Source of the DNA: Candidatus Bathyarchaeota archaeon
GTDB lineage: Archaea; Thermoproteota; Bathyarchaeia; Bathyarchaeales; Bathycorpusculaceae
Direction: 5' to 3'
NCBI GenBank assembly: GCA_030630585.1
Contig: DAOVMU010000003.1
Location: 1-22,384, forward strand
DNA: 22,384 bases
The position numbers and the translations under genes are program-made. This document shows, piece after piece, positions 8,394-15,650 of the stretch. Within the stretch, counting starts at the first letter, position 1, and each line of letters begins with the position of its first letter. The notes under the pieces were generated by a model. The model saw only the letters and a list, made by a program, of their open reading frames with translations. It did not search any database and was not told the origin of the DNA.

Positions 8394-8435
8394 GCGTTTC
8401 CCCTTTGTATTATGCTGTAGAAGAGGTTTGCAGCT

Positions 8436-9407
8436 TTGAGTTTTGAAATGTGGACTGAAAAATACAGACCAAAAACGTTTGGTGACATGGTTAACCAGAA
8501 AGATATAGTGGAACGCCTTGGAAGTTTTGCTAAATCAAGGAATGTGCCGCACTGCATTTTCGCTGGTCCGCCTGGGACCGGAAAGACAACCGCTGCACTT
8601 TGTTTAGCTAGAGACCTTTACGGTAATGCTTACAGAGAACATATTATGGAGTTGAATGCCAGCGATGAGCGCGGTATTAATGTTGTCCGTAAAACTGTGA
8701 AGACTTTTGCAAGAGTTCGGTCTATCGGCGAAATTCCGTTCAAAATAATGGTTTTGGATGAAGCGGATAACATGACCTCTGATGCGCAGCAGGCGTTAAG
8801 GCGGACAATGGAGCGTTACACCGAAACATGCAGATTCATTCTAATTGCGAATTACAGCGGAAAAATAATAGAACCCATCCAATCAAGATGTGCCCCCTTC
8901 CGTTTTGCATATTTGCCGAGAGAAGAACAAGACCGATATTTAAGACTGATAGCTGAAAAAGAAGGACTAAACCTTTTAGACGAGGGTTTAAACGCTATTT
9001 TCGAAGTCTGTAGCGGAGACCTAAGACGAGCGATAAACAATTTACAAGCAGCCGCCTCTCTGAATAAGCCTATCGATGCGAAGGTTGTTTATTCGATTGC
9101 TGGAAAGGCAAATCCTGCGGACGTAAGAAAACTGATAGAAACAGCCATGGACGGTGATTTCTTGGAAGCGAGAAAACAGTTGCGTAACATGATTCGAAAA
9201 TATGGGGTGGCGGGAAGCGATGTAATTCGTCAAATCCACACGGAAATTTTCAGATCAGACATTCCTGAACTTTGGAAGATAAAGCTCGCCGACGTCGTGG
9301 GTGAAATAGATTATAGGCTTGTTCAGGGTTCTGATGAAGAGGTTCAGTTGAGTGCACTTCTAGCTAGACTTGTTGAAGCTGGCTACGAGTTGAGAAAGAA
9401 GATTTAG
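8436..9407 (+). CDS. rfcS: Replication factor C small subunit
   Basis: This is an AAA+ clamp-loader subunit; the archaeal loader (four small and one large subunit) opens PCNA and places it on primed DNA. The 323 residues are the normal length. Visible motifs are the RFC box WTEKYRP (6-12), Walker A GPPGTGKT (44-51), Walker B DEAD (108-111), sensor 1 ANY (138-140), arginine-finger SRC (150-152) and sensor 2 GDLRRAINNL (194-203), followed by the collar helices. The start is TTG at 8436, with GAGGT eight bases upstream; an in-frame ATG at 8448 is the only alternative and would remove SFE. rfcL follows after 10 bases, so the two form an operon. Confidence 0.97.
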   Translation: MSFEMWTEKYRPKTFGDMVNQKDIVERLGSFAKSRNVPHCIFAGPPGTGKTTAALCLARDLYGNAYREHIMELNASDERGINVVRKTVKTFARVRSIGEIPFKIMVLDEADNMTSDAQQALRRTMERYTETCRFILIANYSGKIIEPIQSRCAPFRFAYLPREEQDRYLRLIAEKEGLNLLDEGLNAIFEVCSGDLRRAINNLQAAASLNKPIDAKVVYSIAGKANPADVRKLIETAMDGDFLEARKQLRNMIRKYGVAGSDVIRQIHTEIFRSDIPELWKIKLADVVGEIDYRLVQGSDEEVQLSALLARLVEAGYELRKKI

Positions 9408-9417
9408 GTGCGAAAGT

Positions 9418-10677
9418 GTGTACGCTGTTTGGGTTGTTGAGCACAAGCCAAAATCTCTAAACAAGGTCGTTGGCAACAGGGATGCCATCCAAAAGTTTGT
9501 CAGTTGGGTGAAGTCATGGGAAAAAGGCGCCCCTAAAAAGAGGGCTGTTTTTCTGTATGGACCACCGGGTATTGGGAAAACTGTTACGGTTGAAGCCTTG
9601 GCTAACGATTTTCATATGGAGTTTGTGGAGAAGAACGCGAGTGATTACAGAACAGAAGATGCTGTGAAACGTTTTGCAGGGTTAGCTTCGCAATATGGGT
9701 CGCTCTTTGGTGGGAAAAGAATTGTTTTGCTTGATGAGTTGGATGGGTTGGCGGGTACGGCAGACAGAGGTGGGGTCAAAGCGATAACTGGAATTGTTAA
9801 GACAGCTCAGTGTCCAGTGGTTTTGATAGCTAACAACGCTTATAACCCGCGTTTTTCAACTCTTCGCAACTACTGTCATCTGATAGAATTTAAGAAGCCA
9901 CCAACGAGCGAAGTGATGAAGCATTTGAAACGGATATGTTTGCGTGAGGCAATTGAAGTTGAAGAAAACACGTTAAAGTTTATTGCTCAACGTTCGCAGG
10001 GTGACGTCCGTTCAGCTGTAAATGATTTTCAGGCTTTGGCTCAAGGGAAGAAGAAGCTGACTTATGATGATGTTTCTTGGCTTGGTTACCGCGACAGACA
10101 AGAGAAAATCTTCACCGTGCTGAGGATGATTATCTACGGAAAAACTTGTATTGGCGCAAAAAGGGCAGTCGCCATGGCCAATGTTAACATTGACATGCTT
10201 TTTGAGTGGGTTTACGAAAACGTTCCAGCGCACTTGACTGATCCGTATGACTTAGTCAGAGCTATGGATGCTTTGTCGCTTGCTGATGTTTATCGTGGTA
10301 GAATTCGCTCTACTCAGAATTGGAGTTTCACTCGCTACGTAATTGATTTCATGACTGCTGGCGTGGCTATGGCGAGGCAGAACACTAAGGCTGGCGGTTG
10401 GATACCTTTTAAGTTTCCTGGGCGCATACGAATGTTGTCTAGGTCTAAGGCTGAACGCGCAATGCGGCTGAAGATCGGACGCAAGGTCAAGCGTAAATGC
10501 CACATTTCAGCTGTCAGAGCATCAAAAGAGTTTCTTCCTTATCTAAGAATAATGTTCAAAAACAATGCGGAAATGGCTGCTGGGCTTGCAAAATGGCGAG
10601 GTCTAGATGTGGAAATGGTTGGATACTTAGCCGGAAGCAACAAAAATGCCGAAGCTATCGTGGAGTTTTTGAGCTAG
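9418..10677 (+). CDS. rfcL: Replication factor C large subunit
   Basis: This is the large AAA+ subunit of the archaeal clamp loader. It shows VEHKPKSLNKVVGN at the N-terminus, Walker A GPPGIGKT (48-55), Walker B DELD (106-109) and sensor 2 GDVRSAVNDFQA. As usual for the large subunit, the SRC arginine finger is absent (LRNYCHL instead). The start is GTG 9418; its ribosome site AGGTG (9406-9410) overlaps the rfcS stop codon, giving tight coupling. The length of 419 is at the short end for the family. The last residues (EAIVEFLS) do not form a clear PCNA-interacting PIP box, which many RFC-L proteins carry at the C-terminus, so the PCNA contact may be weaker or lie elsewhere. Confidence 0.95.
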   Translation: MYAVWVVEHKPKSLNKVVGNRDAIQKFVSWVKSWEKGAPKKRAVFLYGPPGIGKTVTVEALANDFHMEFVEKNASDYRTEDAVKRFAGLASQYGSLFGGKRIVLLDELDGLAGTADRGGVKAITGIVKTAQCPVVLIANNAYNPRFSTLRNYCHLIEFKKPPTSEVMKHLKRICLREAIEVEENTLKFIAQRSQGDVRSAVNDFQALAQGKKKLTYDDVSWLGYRDRQEKIFTVLRMIIYGKTCIGAKRAVAMANVNIDMLFEWVYENVPAHLTDPYDLVRAMDALSLADVYRGRIRSTQNWSFTRYVIDFMTAGVAMARQNTKAGGWIPFKFPGRIRMLSRSKAERAMRLKIGRKVKRKCHISAVRASKEFLPYLRIMFKNNAEMAAGLAKWRGLDVEMVGYLAGSNKNAEAIVEFLS

Positions 10678-10699
10678 AAAAGAAAGTGGAGGGAGTTTC

Positions 10700-10896
10700 G
10701 GGCTTTGCTAGGTAGCAGTTATAGGTGGTAGAGGTGACGGTAGCGCTTTCAGGTGTTGTAGGAGAGGGTGATGGGGTGCCTGTTTTCTTTTTCAAGCTTT
10801 GTAAATCTCTGCTATAGTTATGATTAGGGCTATTAAACCTAGTACAAGCCCAACTATTGTGAGAATCAGCGTTGTTTTTATCGATTGTTTAAGCTT
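10700..10896 (-). pseudogene. Decayed 3' end of a membrane-anchored surface protein
   Basis: On the minus strand, 10896-10792 encodes 34 residues between two stops. They include a clean membrane segment (LILTIVGLVLGLIALIITIA) followed by EIYKA and a TGA. Shifting frame by one, the sequence continues as KKKTGTPSPSPTTPESATV, a basic stop-transfer patch and a Pro/Thr/Ser tail, running towards 10700. There is no start codon, no ribosome site and no upstream domain. This is best read as the broken C-terminal anchor of a lost surface protein, lying between rfcL (convergent) and the kelch protein. Chance is possible but the combination of membrane segment and basic patch is telling. Confidence 0.4.
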
Positions 10897-10959
10897 TTAC
10901 GATATCGTTAGTTACTTGACACCCGCGAAATATTCTAAAAAAAGAGAGAGGAGACGATG

Positions 10960-12501
10960 TTAAACGCTTGGCGATCGGCGTTTGCTAGCGTATGCTACGG
11001 CGATGGTAACGAGCACAAGTACGATGATGACCGCACTTGCACCCATGACTTCTAGAGTTATTAGATCAATTTTCTGTGTCAAGCTGTTAACCTTGTCCGT
11101 TAAGTTTGCGTTCTGCTGCATCAGATCATCAATCTTGTCATTCAAGTTTGCGTTCTGCTGCATCAGATCATCAATCTTGTCATTCAAGGTCTGGTTTAAG
11201 GTCTGGAGTTTTTGGTAGATGGGATCCTCAGTTATTGGTTTGTTCACTGTTACAGTTGCTGTAGCTTCTTCTGACCACGCGCCTGAGCTGTCTTTGACAC
11301 TGAAATAAATTGTGTGCGTTCCATTCGTCAACGTTGACAGGCTGAATGTTGTTGCGGTGCTTATCGTTCCGTCGATGGATGACCGCCATTTGTACGCTGA
11401 AATAGAACCGTCAGGATCGTTGCCATGTCCAACGAATGAGACTGTTTGTCCACGAGTTGTTGGGTTTGGGGATACAGAGTCAATGTAGGCGGTTGGAGAG
11501 ATGTTCTCGGGTAACGTTATAGAAGCCTCTTCATTTGTGCTGACATATACACCGTTGGCTCCGCCTATAGCATAAATTCTGCCGTTGTTGCCCAGAGCCG
11601 CACCTAACTCTTTCCTTTCAGTTGGCATGGTTGACTCTGACCAACCTGGTATGGTCCACATGTCTGTTTTAGAATCGTAGATTTCAACAGTGTTAAAGAA
11701 TGGCCCAATATTGTTGCCGTAGCTAGTTCCCCCGCCTATAGCATAAATCTTTTTATCAGGTCCTAAAACTAGACTGAACTCTAATTTTGGCGATGGCATC
11801 GGAGCTTTTTCAGTCCACGTATCAGTTGAAGGATCGTAGGCTTCAACTACAGACAGCGCAGAACCATTGCATCCGCCCACAGCATAGATTAAGCCATCAG
11901 GACCCTTAGCAACACCCAACAAACTCCTTGATGTAGGCATGTGTGTGCCATTGGTCCATGTATCTGTTGTTGGGTCATATATTTGCGTCTTGTTACTGTA
12001 GAAGGTACTATATGATTCTCCACCAAAGACGTAGATTTTACCATCGTCACCTACGGCAGCACCCGCCATCCAAACTTCAACGGGTATCGGGGTCTTTTTG
12101 GACCAAGTGTTTGAGGTAGTATTGTAGGCTTGTATTGCCGTCGACTTGCTTGTTCCATTGAAACCTCCAATCACGTAGATTATTCCGTTTAGTCCCTTGG
12201 CAACAGCGGCTCCTCTTGTAGTTTCAGGCATTGCCATCTTTGCAGTCCACGTGTCCGTCAAAGGATTGTAGGCTTCAACTGTTGAGAAGGGCACACCTCC
12301 ATCGAGTCCGCCCATAACATAGATCAATCCCTCGTCACCTGTTATAACAACTGCTTGTCCCCTTGCTGTTGGCATAGCAGTTTTGGTTCTCCACGAAGGC
12401 GAAGGCGTATCCATCGCGAATCCAAGCTTTAGCTGAGCTAAACTGAGTGTCAAAATACCGATCATCATACAAATGTAAACAATCGTAACTTTCAATTTCA
12501 T
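10960..12501 (-). CDS. Surface-anchored kelch-propeller protein with PKD-like domain and coiled-coil stalk
   Basis: Numbering from ATG 12501 (513 residues): signal peptide (MKLKVTIVYICMMIGILTLS); six kelch blades at about 36-335, each with a Y-[AV]-x-GG signature (YVMGGLDG, YVIGGFNG, YVFGGESY, YAVGGCNG, YAIGGGTS, YAIGGANG) and a TDTWT-type strand; a PKD/Ig-like domain at about 340-420 (NDPDGSISAYKW); a coiled coil at about 430-478 with an exact 14-residue repeat; one membrane helix (about 484-506); and a basic tail. It should stand on the outer face of the cell, the propeller serving to bind sugars or proteins. The ATG at 12501 has GGAG 10 bases upstream. An in-frame ATG at 12537 with AAAGGG would add 12 residues before the signal and cannot be excluded. 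Confidence 0.85.
   Translation of the reverse strand: MKLKVTIVYICMMIGILTLSLAQLKLGFAMDTPSPSWRTKTAMPTARGQAVVITGDEGLIYVMGGLDGGVPFSTVEAYNPLTDTWTAKMAMPETTRGAAVAKGLNGIIYVIGGFNGTSKSTAIQAYNTTSNTWSKKTPIPVEVWMAGAAVGDDGKIYVFGGESYSTFYSNKTQIYDPTTDTWTNGTHMPTSRSLLGVAKGPDGLIYAVGGCNGSALSVVEAYDPSTDTWTEKAPMPSPKLEFSLVLGPDKKIYAIGGGTSYGNNIGPFFNTVEIYDSKTDMWTIPGWSESTMPTERKELGAALGNNGRIYAIGGANGVYVSTNEEASITLPENISPTAYIDSVSPNPTTRGQTVSFVGHGNDPDGSISAYKWRSSIDGTISTATTFSLSTLTNGTHTIYFSVKDSSGAWSEEATATVTVNKPITEDPIYQKLQTLNQTLNDKIDDLMQQNANLNDKIDDLMQQNANLTDKVNSLTQKIDLITLEVMGASAVIIVLVLVTIAVAYASKRRSPSV
11102..11188 (-). repeat. Exact 42-bp tandem duplication in the kelch protein stalk
   Basis: Two identical 42-bp units start at 11102 and 11144, with three bases of a third copy. 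Each encodes the same 14 residues (NDKIDDLMQQNANL), that is two heptads, so copy number can change without breaking frame or coiled-coil register. The lack of any synonymous change between the copies indicates a recent duplication or ongoing homogenisation. Confidence 0.9.
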
Positions 12502-12682
12502 TTTTTTCGGTCTCCTATACCAAATGAGCGGTATCATATCTGACCCTTTCTTTAAAAGACTTATGCAATATTATGTGCTGTAGCCTTGCTTTCTTCTTCG
12601 ATTTAGTTTTGCTGAAACGTGTTGCATGTGCTACACACATATCTGCCAATTGCAAGTCAGCAGCTAGACTAAATGGCACAGT

Positions 12683-13009
12683 TTAATGAATCCTGCTTCC
12701 TTCCGCAATGTCTTTTTCAGGCTGCAAACAAACAACATTTCCTTTATCATCTTCAGCAGCCAAAATCATGCATTGCGATTCAACACTCATGAACCTTCTC
12801 CGCTGAAGATTCAATACAAAAGCATACTTATTACCCACCAAATCCTCCGGTTTATACCATTGTAAAAGCCCCGCAACCGCTTGTCTCTTTTCAGTTCCAA
12901 AATCCACAATCATTCTTATGAGATTTCGTGAACCCGGAATCTGATTTGCCTCCAAAACTTTTCCAACACACATATCCAATTTCTGAAATTCCAAGAAGGG
13001 AATTTCCAT
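12683..13009 (-). CDS. MetRS C-terminal / EMAP-II-like tRNA-binding protein
   Basis: This 108-residue protein forms a single OB-fold tRNA-binding domain. The pattern DMCVGKVLEANQIPGSRNLIRMIVDFG, seen in full across residues 12-38, then AVAGLLQWY, GNKYAFVLNL and SQCMILAA, is that of the free beta subunit of methionyl-tRNA synthetase, related to CsaA and EMAP-II. In archaea this domain is often a separate gene that helps the catalytic MetRS hold tRNA; here the catalytic part is not in the window. It starts at ATG 13009 with GGTG about nine bases upstream and is the last gene of the minus-strand nucleic-acid cluster. It could instead be a CsaA-like chaperone, but the fold assignment is firm. Confidence 0.85.
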   Translation of the reverse strand: MEIPFLEFQKLDMCVGKVLEANQIPGSRNLIRMIVDFGTEKRQAVAGLLQWYKPEDLVGNKYAFVLNLQRRRFMSVESQCMILAAEDDKGNVVCLQPEKDIAEGSRIH

Positions 13010-13048
13010 TTCACAACACCATTTTCAATTTTCATACCACATAAATTA

Positions 13049-13768
13049 TTAAGTTTTGTGCATCTTCCTTCTACGTTTTATTTCCTCAACACTTTTTGCG
13101 ACTCCTTCCCAACCTTCGATACTCTTCGAATGAACTATTTCGAAAGCCTCCTTCGAAGTCAACCCAAGCAGTTCCTCACCAACCGCTCTTCGCGTAAGAT
13201 ATGCCGCTGCGTTTAGAACTCTACCGTTCAATCGCGAATCCATCAAATCCGCCAAGTGACAGATCAAAGCCTCAACAGTGTGCGGCCTAATCGGGCCGTA
13301 GTCTCCATGATGTGCAGACACCACGTGAATCAACTCTAGCGGAAAGCCCCTTCGAACAAGCTCTGAAGTCACAAGAGATAAGTGATCTAAGTAATCAGCT
13401 AAACGGGATGGACCATAACTTCCATTTTCCTTCACAATGTACGTAGTGGGCTTAAAAATATCATGTAACAGCACACCAGCTATAACGAGGTCACGGTTGA
13501 CTTTTCCGTGGTAAACTTTCTCCACAGACTTGCACATTGCAATTGCTAGGTTAGCTGTTGAAACAACATGCTCAATGTAACCGCCACAATAGCAATGATG
13601 CTGGGATAGTCCAGCTGGCGAAACATCAAGGGACAAGCCTGAAAACTTTTTTCCGTTTATTTCAAACGTTGGGTCTTCCAGCAATTCAATAACTTTTTTC
13701 CGAAGTTTCTCATCGCGGATTTTGTCCGCTAATGTTTTAAGTTTTGGATGAAGCAATTTGCATTTCAC
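13049..13768 (-). CDS. HD-domain metal-dependent phosphohydrolase
   Basis: This 239-residue HD-superfamily protein has metal ligands in the expected order: H67 (GGYIEHVVST), H102-D103 (LLHDIFKP), H153/H154 (SAHHGDYG) and an Asp near 174-177 (HLADLMDS). HD enzymes of this size cleave phosphodiester or phosphomonoester bonds. Possible roles include an RNA 3'-5' exonuclease of the YhaM type, or a cyclic-phosphate esterase such as MptB of methanopterin synthesis; the sequence does not decide. A CYCGG cysteine pair precedes the first histidine. The GTG at 13768 directly abuts the ribosome site AAGGAG, so translation may really begin at the TTG four codons later (13756). The gene follows endonuclease V with a 3-base gap, in the same operon. 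Confidence 0.8.
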   Translation of the reverse strand: MKCKLLHPKLKTLADKIRDEKLRKKVIELLEDPTFEINGKKFSGLSLDVSPAGLSQHHCYCGGYIEHVVSTANLAIAMCKSVEKVYHGKVNRDLVIAGVLLHDIFKPTTYIVKENGSYGPSRLADYLDHLSLVTSELVRRGFPLELIHVVSAHHGDYGPIRPHTVEALICHLADLMDSRLNGRVLNAAAYLTRRAVGEELLGLTSKEAFEIVHSKSIEGWEGVAKSVEEIKRRRKMHKT

Positions 13769-13771
13769 TCC

Positions 13772-14461
13772 TTATTTAGTAACTGCTGAAGCGATATTGA
13801 TTTTTCGTTTTTCTGCTGTTGCAATCTGGTGAGCCTTTGAAATTGGTTCGGGAATGCGGCTGTGGCATATACACTGTCTAACGATTCTGATTGCTGTTTC
13901 TAATGAAACCATGTGTCCCACGCTAACGTAAACTGGCCTACATCCGCGTTTCGTCGTAACCAATGCACCGATAACTTCCTCCTCATGTTTAAGTAACGCA
14001 ACATCCCCTTCACCTCTCATGTCTTCAATCTCACCAAAAAGCCAGCCTTTAGCGACGCCTATCGCTGGCTTTCCTATCACAAGTCCTAGATAGCTTGCAA
14101 ATCCACATCGGTAAGGATGTGCAAAACCATGTCCGTCAATAAGGAAGATGTCTGGCTGCAAATGCAACTTCTTAATGCTTAGAACTGCTGGCGAGGTCTC
14201 TCTGAAGGAGAGCAATGTTGGTATGTATGGAAAGCGAGTTTTACAAAGTGCGGTCTTTGATTCTGCCAGTTTTAGAGACGGGTAATCCAAAACCGCCACA
14301 GTGCCAACAGACAAGTCTTTCACGTAAGCTACATCAACACCGGCAACAAAACGGATTTTTCTAGGCAGCATATCCTCTCGGACAATTCGTCTAGATAATC
14401 GTAACTGGGTTTCATGTGCTTTTTCAATGGAGAAGTTCGGCTTTATGTAAGCATCATCCAT
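13772..14461 (-). CDS. nfi: Endonuclease V
   Basis: Endonuclease V cuts one phosphodiester bond past deaminated bases (inosine, hypoxanthine) in DNA, and in several lineages in RNA. The 229 residues cover the family: AGVDVAY with catalytic D43, the strand-separating wedge PYIP (78-81), E88 in SFRE, LIDGHG with D109, then HPYRCGFASYLGLVIGKPAIGVAK cut across 115-138, and PVYVSVGHMVSLETA. The histidine-rich loop reads GHGFAHPYRCG. All three acidic metal ligands are present, so it should be active. It starts at ATG 14461, nine bases after the translin-like gene, and is followed within 3 bases by the HD gene. The grouping with a translin-family RNase hints that its target may be RNA (inference). 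Confidence 0.93.
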   Translation of the reverse strand: MDDAYIKPNFSIEKAHETQLRLSRRIVREDMLPRKIRFVAGVDVAYVKDLSVGTVAVLDYPSLKLAESKTALCKTRFPYIPTLLSFRETSPAVLSIKKLHLQPDIFLIDGHGFAHPYRCGFASYLGLVIGKPAIGVAKGWLFGEIEDMRGEGDVALLKHEEEVIGALVTTKRGCRPVYVSVGHMVSLETAIRIVRQCICHSRIPEPISKAHQIATAEKRKINIASAVTK

Positions 14462-14470
14462 TCTTTTTTC

Positions 14471-15130
14471 TCATCTAGTTTTCTTCGAGCCTATGTGCTT
14501 CTTTCTTATGAATGTTTCAAATTTCTTCAAATGTTTTTCCAGCGAGTTTCTTCGCACTTCCTGTGTTATGTCTCCTCGAGTAGTTTCGATAATTCTTCTT
14601 GCGATGTCACATTTCCTTCGAAGTCCATGAACAAGCATGTAAGCTTCGTCCATGGCCATCAGCTCCGTGTATATCTCATCCATTAGTTGTAAGCATTTTT
14701 CGCCTTTTTCCACATGACCTTCCCGTAAAGCGTCTAGGGCTAAGCGTCTACACTCTCCTATAACATCGGCTAGTCCAAGCACGTAATCGACCGAAGGCAC
14801 TTTGAGATTCTCTGGTGTTATGAATATTGACTCTTCAGTTAATTTTAGTAATATGCTGGCTTCAGAGTATTCTTGAAGTGCTGCGTTGAAAAGACCGCTG
14901 TAAATGATGGTCGGATACTCGGTTGAAGCGTTGTTGAGCCTTGAAATGATTTCCCTTGCTTTTTCAATGAGCTTCTGGGCTTCATCTAGTCTTTTCTGAT
15001 GAATTAGAAGTATTGCCTGCTTAGAGAGGCTTGTTGCCCTTCGCATGTCTTCTTGTGCTTTTTCCCGCACTTTCTCTTTTTCTTTTAACTCCTCTCTTAT
15101 TTTCTTCAGAATAGTTTTTAGAGAAGGCAT
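14471..15130 (-). CDS. Translin/TRAX-family protein
   Basis: This 219-residue, nearly all-helical protein of the translin family forms ring or barrel oligomers that bind single-stranded nucleic acid. TRAX-type members are RNases (the C3PO nuclease in animals; archaeal homologues degrade RNA). The family signature is VLGLADVIGE (117-126), and acidic residues in the TRAX-like catalytic positions are present: E87 and E90 (LQEYSE), D122, E126 and D151/E152. The first 60 residues are a charged helix. ATG 15130 has AGGA about 10 bases upstream and a TATA-like CATAAAATA near 15169-15178 on the minus strand. It is the first gene of the tight translin, endonuclease V, HD, tRNA-binding cluster. Confidence 0.85.
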   Translation of the reverse strand: MPSLKTILKKIREELKEKEKVREKAQEDMRRATSLSKQAILLIHQKRLDEAQKLIEKAREIISRLNNASTEYPTIIYSGLFNAALQEYSEASILLKLTEESIFITPENLKVPSVDYVLGLADVIGECRRLALDALREGHVEKGEKCLQLMDEIYTELMAMDEAYMLVHGLRRKCDIARRIIETTRGDITQEVRRNSLEKHLKKFETFIRKKHIGSKKTR

Positions 15131-15303
15131 AAACTTAACGTCCTATCACACTGTAAAATGGGCATATGAGTATTTTATGGTATTGCTTGACAAATTTACT
15201 TAGAGACGGCAATTGTCTTCCTTTTGTAAAACCATCGCGCATAAAAATAAATCATCATCTTAAAATGAGACGGCATTATTGTTACTTTGGGCTTTCTGCT
15301 ACG

Positions 15304-15477
15304 TCATTGTTCTGCTGGTGCTTCTTTCCACTGCTTTATGAGCAACCTTTTGGGGTCACCGTGTTTGAAACTCACTTTTACGAATACGGAGTCCGCACCT
15401 TTGAATGGGAATATGCTGTCTTCAGCCAAGTCCTTCGGTGGATAGATCAAGTATTTGCCGTCTTTTCTTGTGAACAA
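15304..15477 (-). CDS. Small basic protein of unknown function with uncertain start
   Basis: The minus frame is open from 15543 to a TGA at 15304-15306. Its 79 codons look like a real protein: IDRIVNEGRGRLFTRKDGKY, then LIYPPKDLAEDSIFPFKG, then FVKVSFKHGDPKRLLIKQW. No ATG, GTG or TTG occurs before the TTG at 15477, which gives 57 residues and has AGGAAGAGG just upstream. A TATA box at 15561-15572 predicts transcription starting near 15540, so a longer form beginning at a rare codon (for example ATT), or a small 5' mutation, is possible. The two-strand basic pattern (RLFTRKDGKYLIYPP) suggests a small beta-rich fold. It lies between taw1 and the translin gene, on their strand. The opposite strand is also open here but looks noncoding (Phe/Cys-rich). 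Confidence 0.55.
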   Translation of the reverse strand: MFTRKDGKYLIYPPKDLAEDSIFPFKGADSVFVKVSFKHGDPKRLLIKQWKEAPAEQ

Positions 15478-15560
15478 GCGTCCTCTTCCTTCGTTGACTA
15501 TTCTGTCAATGCCTCTCTTTAATTTGTGGTTTAATGTTTCGGACTAGGAAATCAGAGAAA

Positions 15561-15572
15561 TAATTATTTAAC
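15561..15572 (-). promoter_or_regulatory. TATA box upstream of the small basic protein gene
   Basis: Read on the minus strand the site is GTTAAATAATTA preceded by a purine-rich BRE-like AACAAAA. It predicts a transcript starting near 15540, inside the open frame of the small gene at 15304-15477, which supports that gene being expressed with little or no leader. Confidence 0.45.
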
Positions 15573-15650
15573 TTTTGTTCTTATATGAAACAAAGGCTTG
15601 ATCCGAAATTCCATCAAAATCTAACAAACGTGAACTACTCAAAACAAAAT

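Noticed and set aside
15130..15300. Possible C/D box guide RNA (ATGATGA on the minus strand near 15250)
   Set aside because: A box-C-like sequence is present, but I found no CTGA box D at a fitting distance and no terminal stem.
15166..15522. 118-codon plus-strand frame
   Set aside because: It is rich in Cys, Phe and Trp with no ribosome site. The minus strand of the same stretch encodes a more convincing small basic protein.
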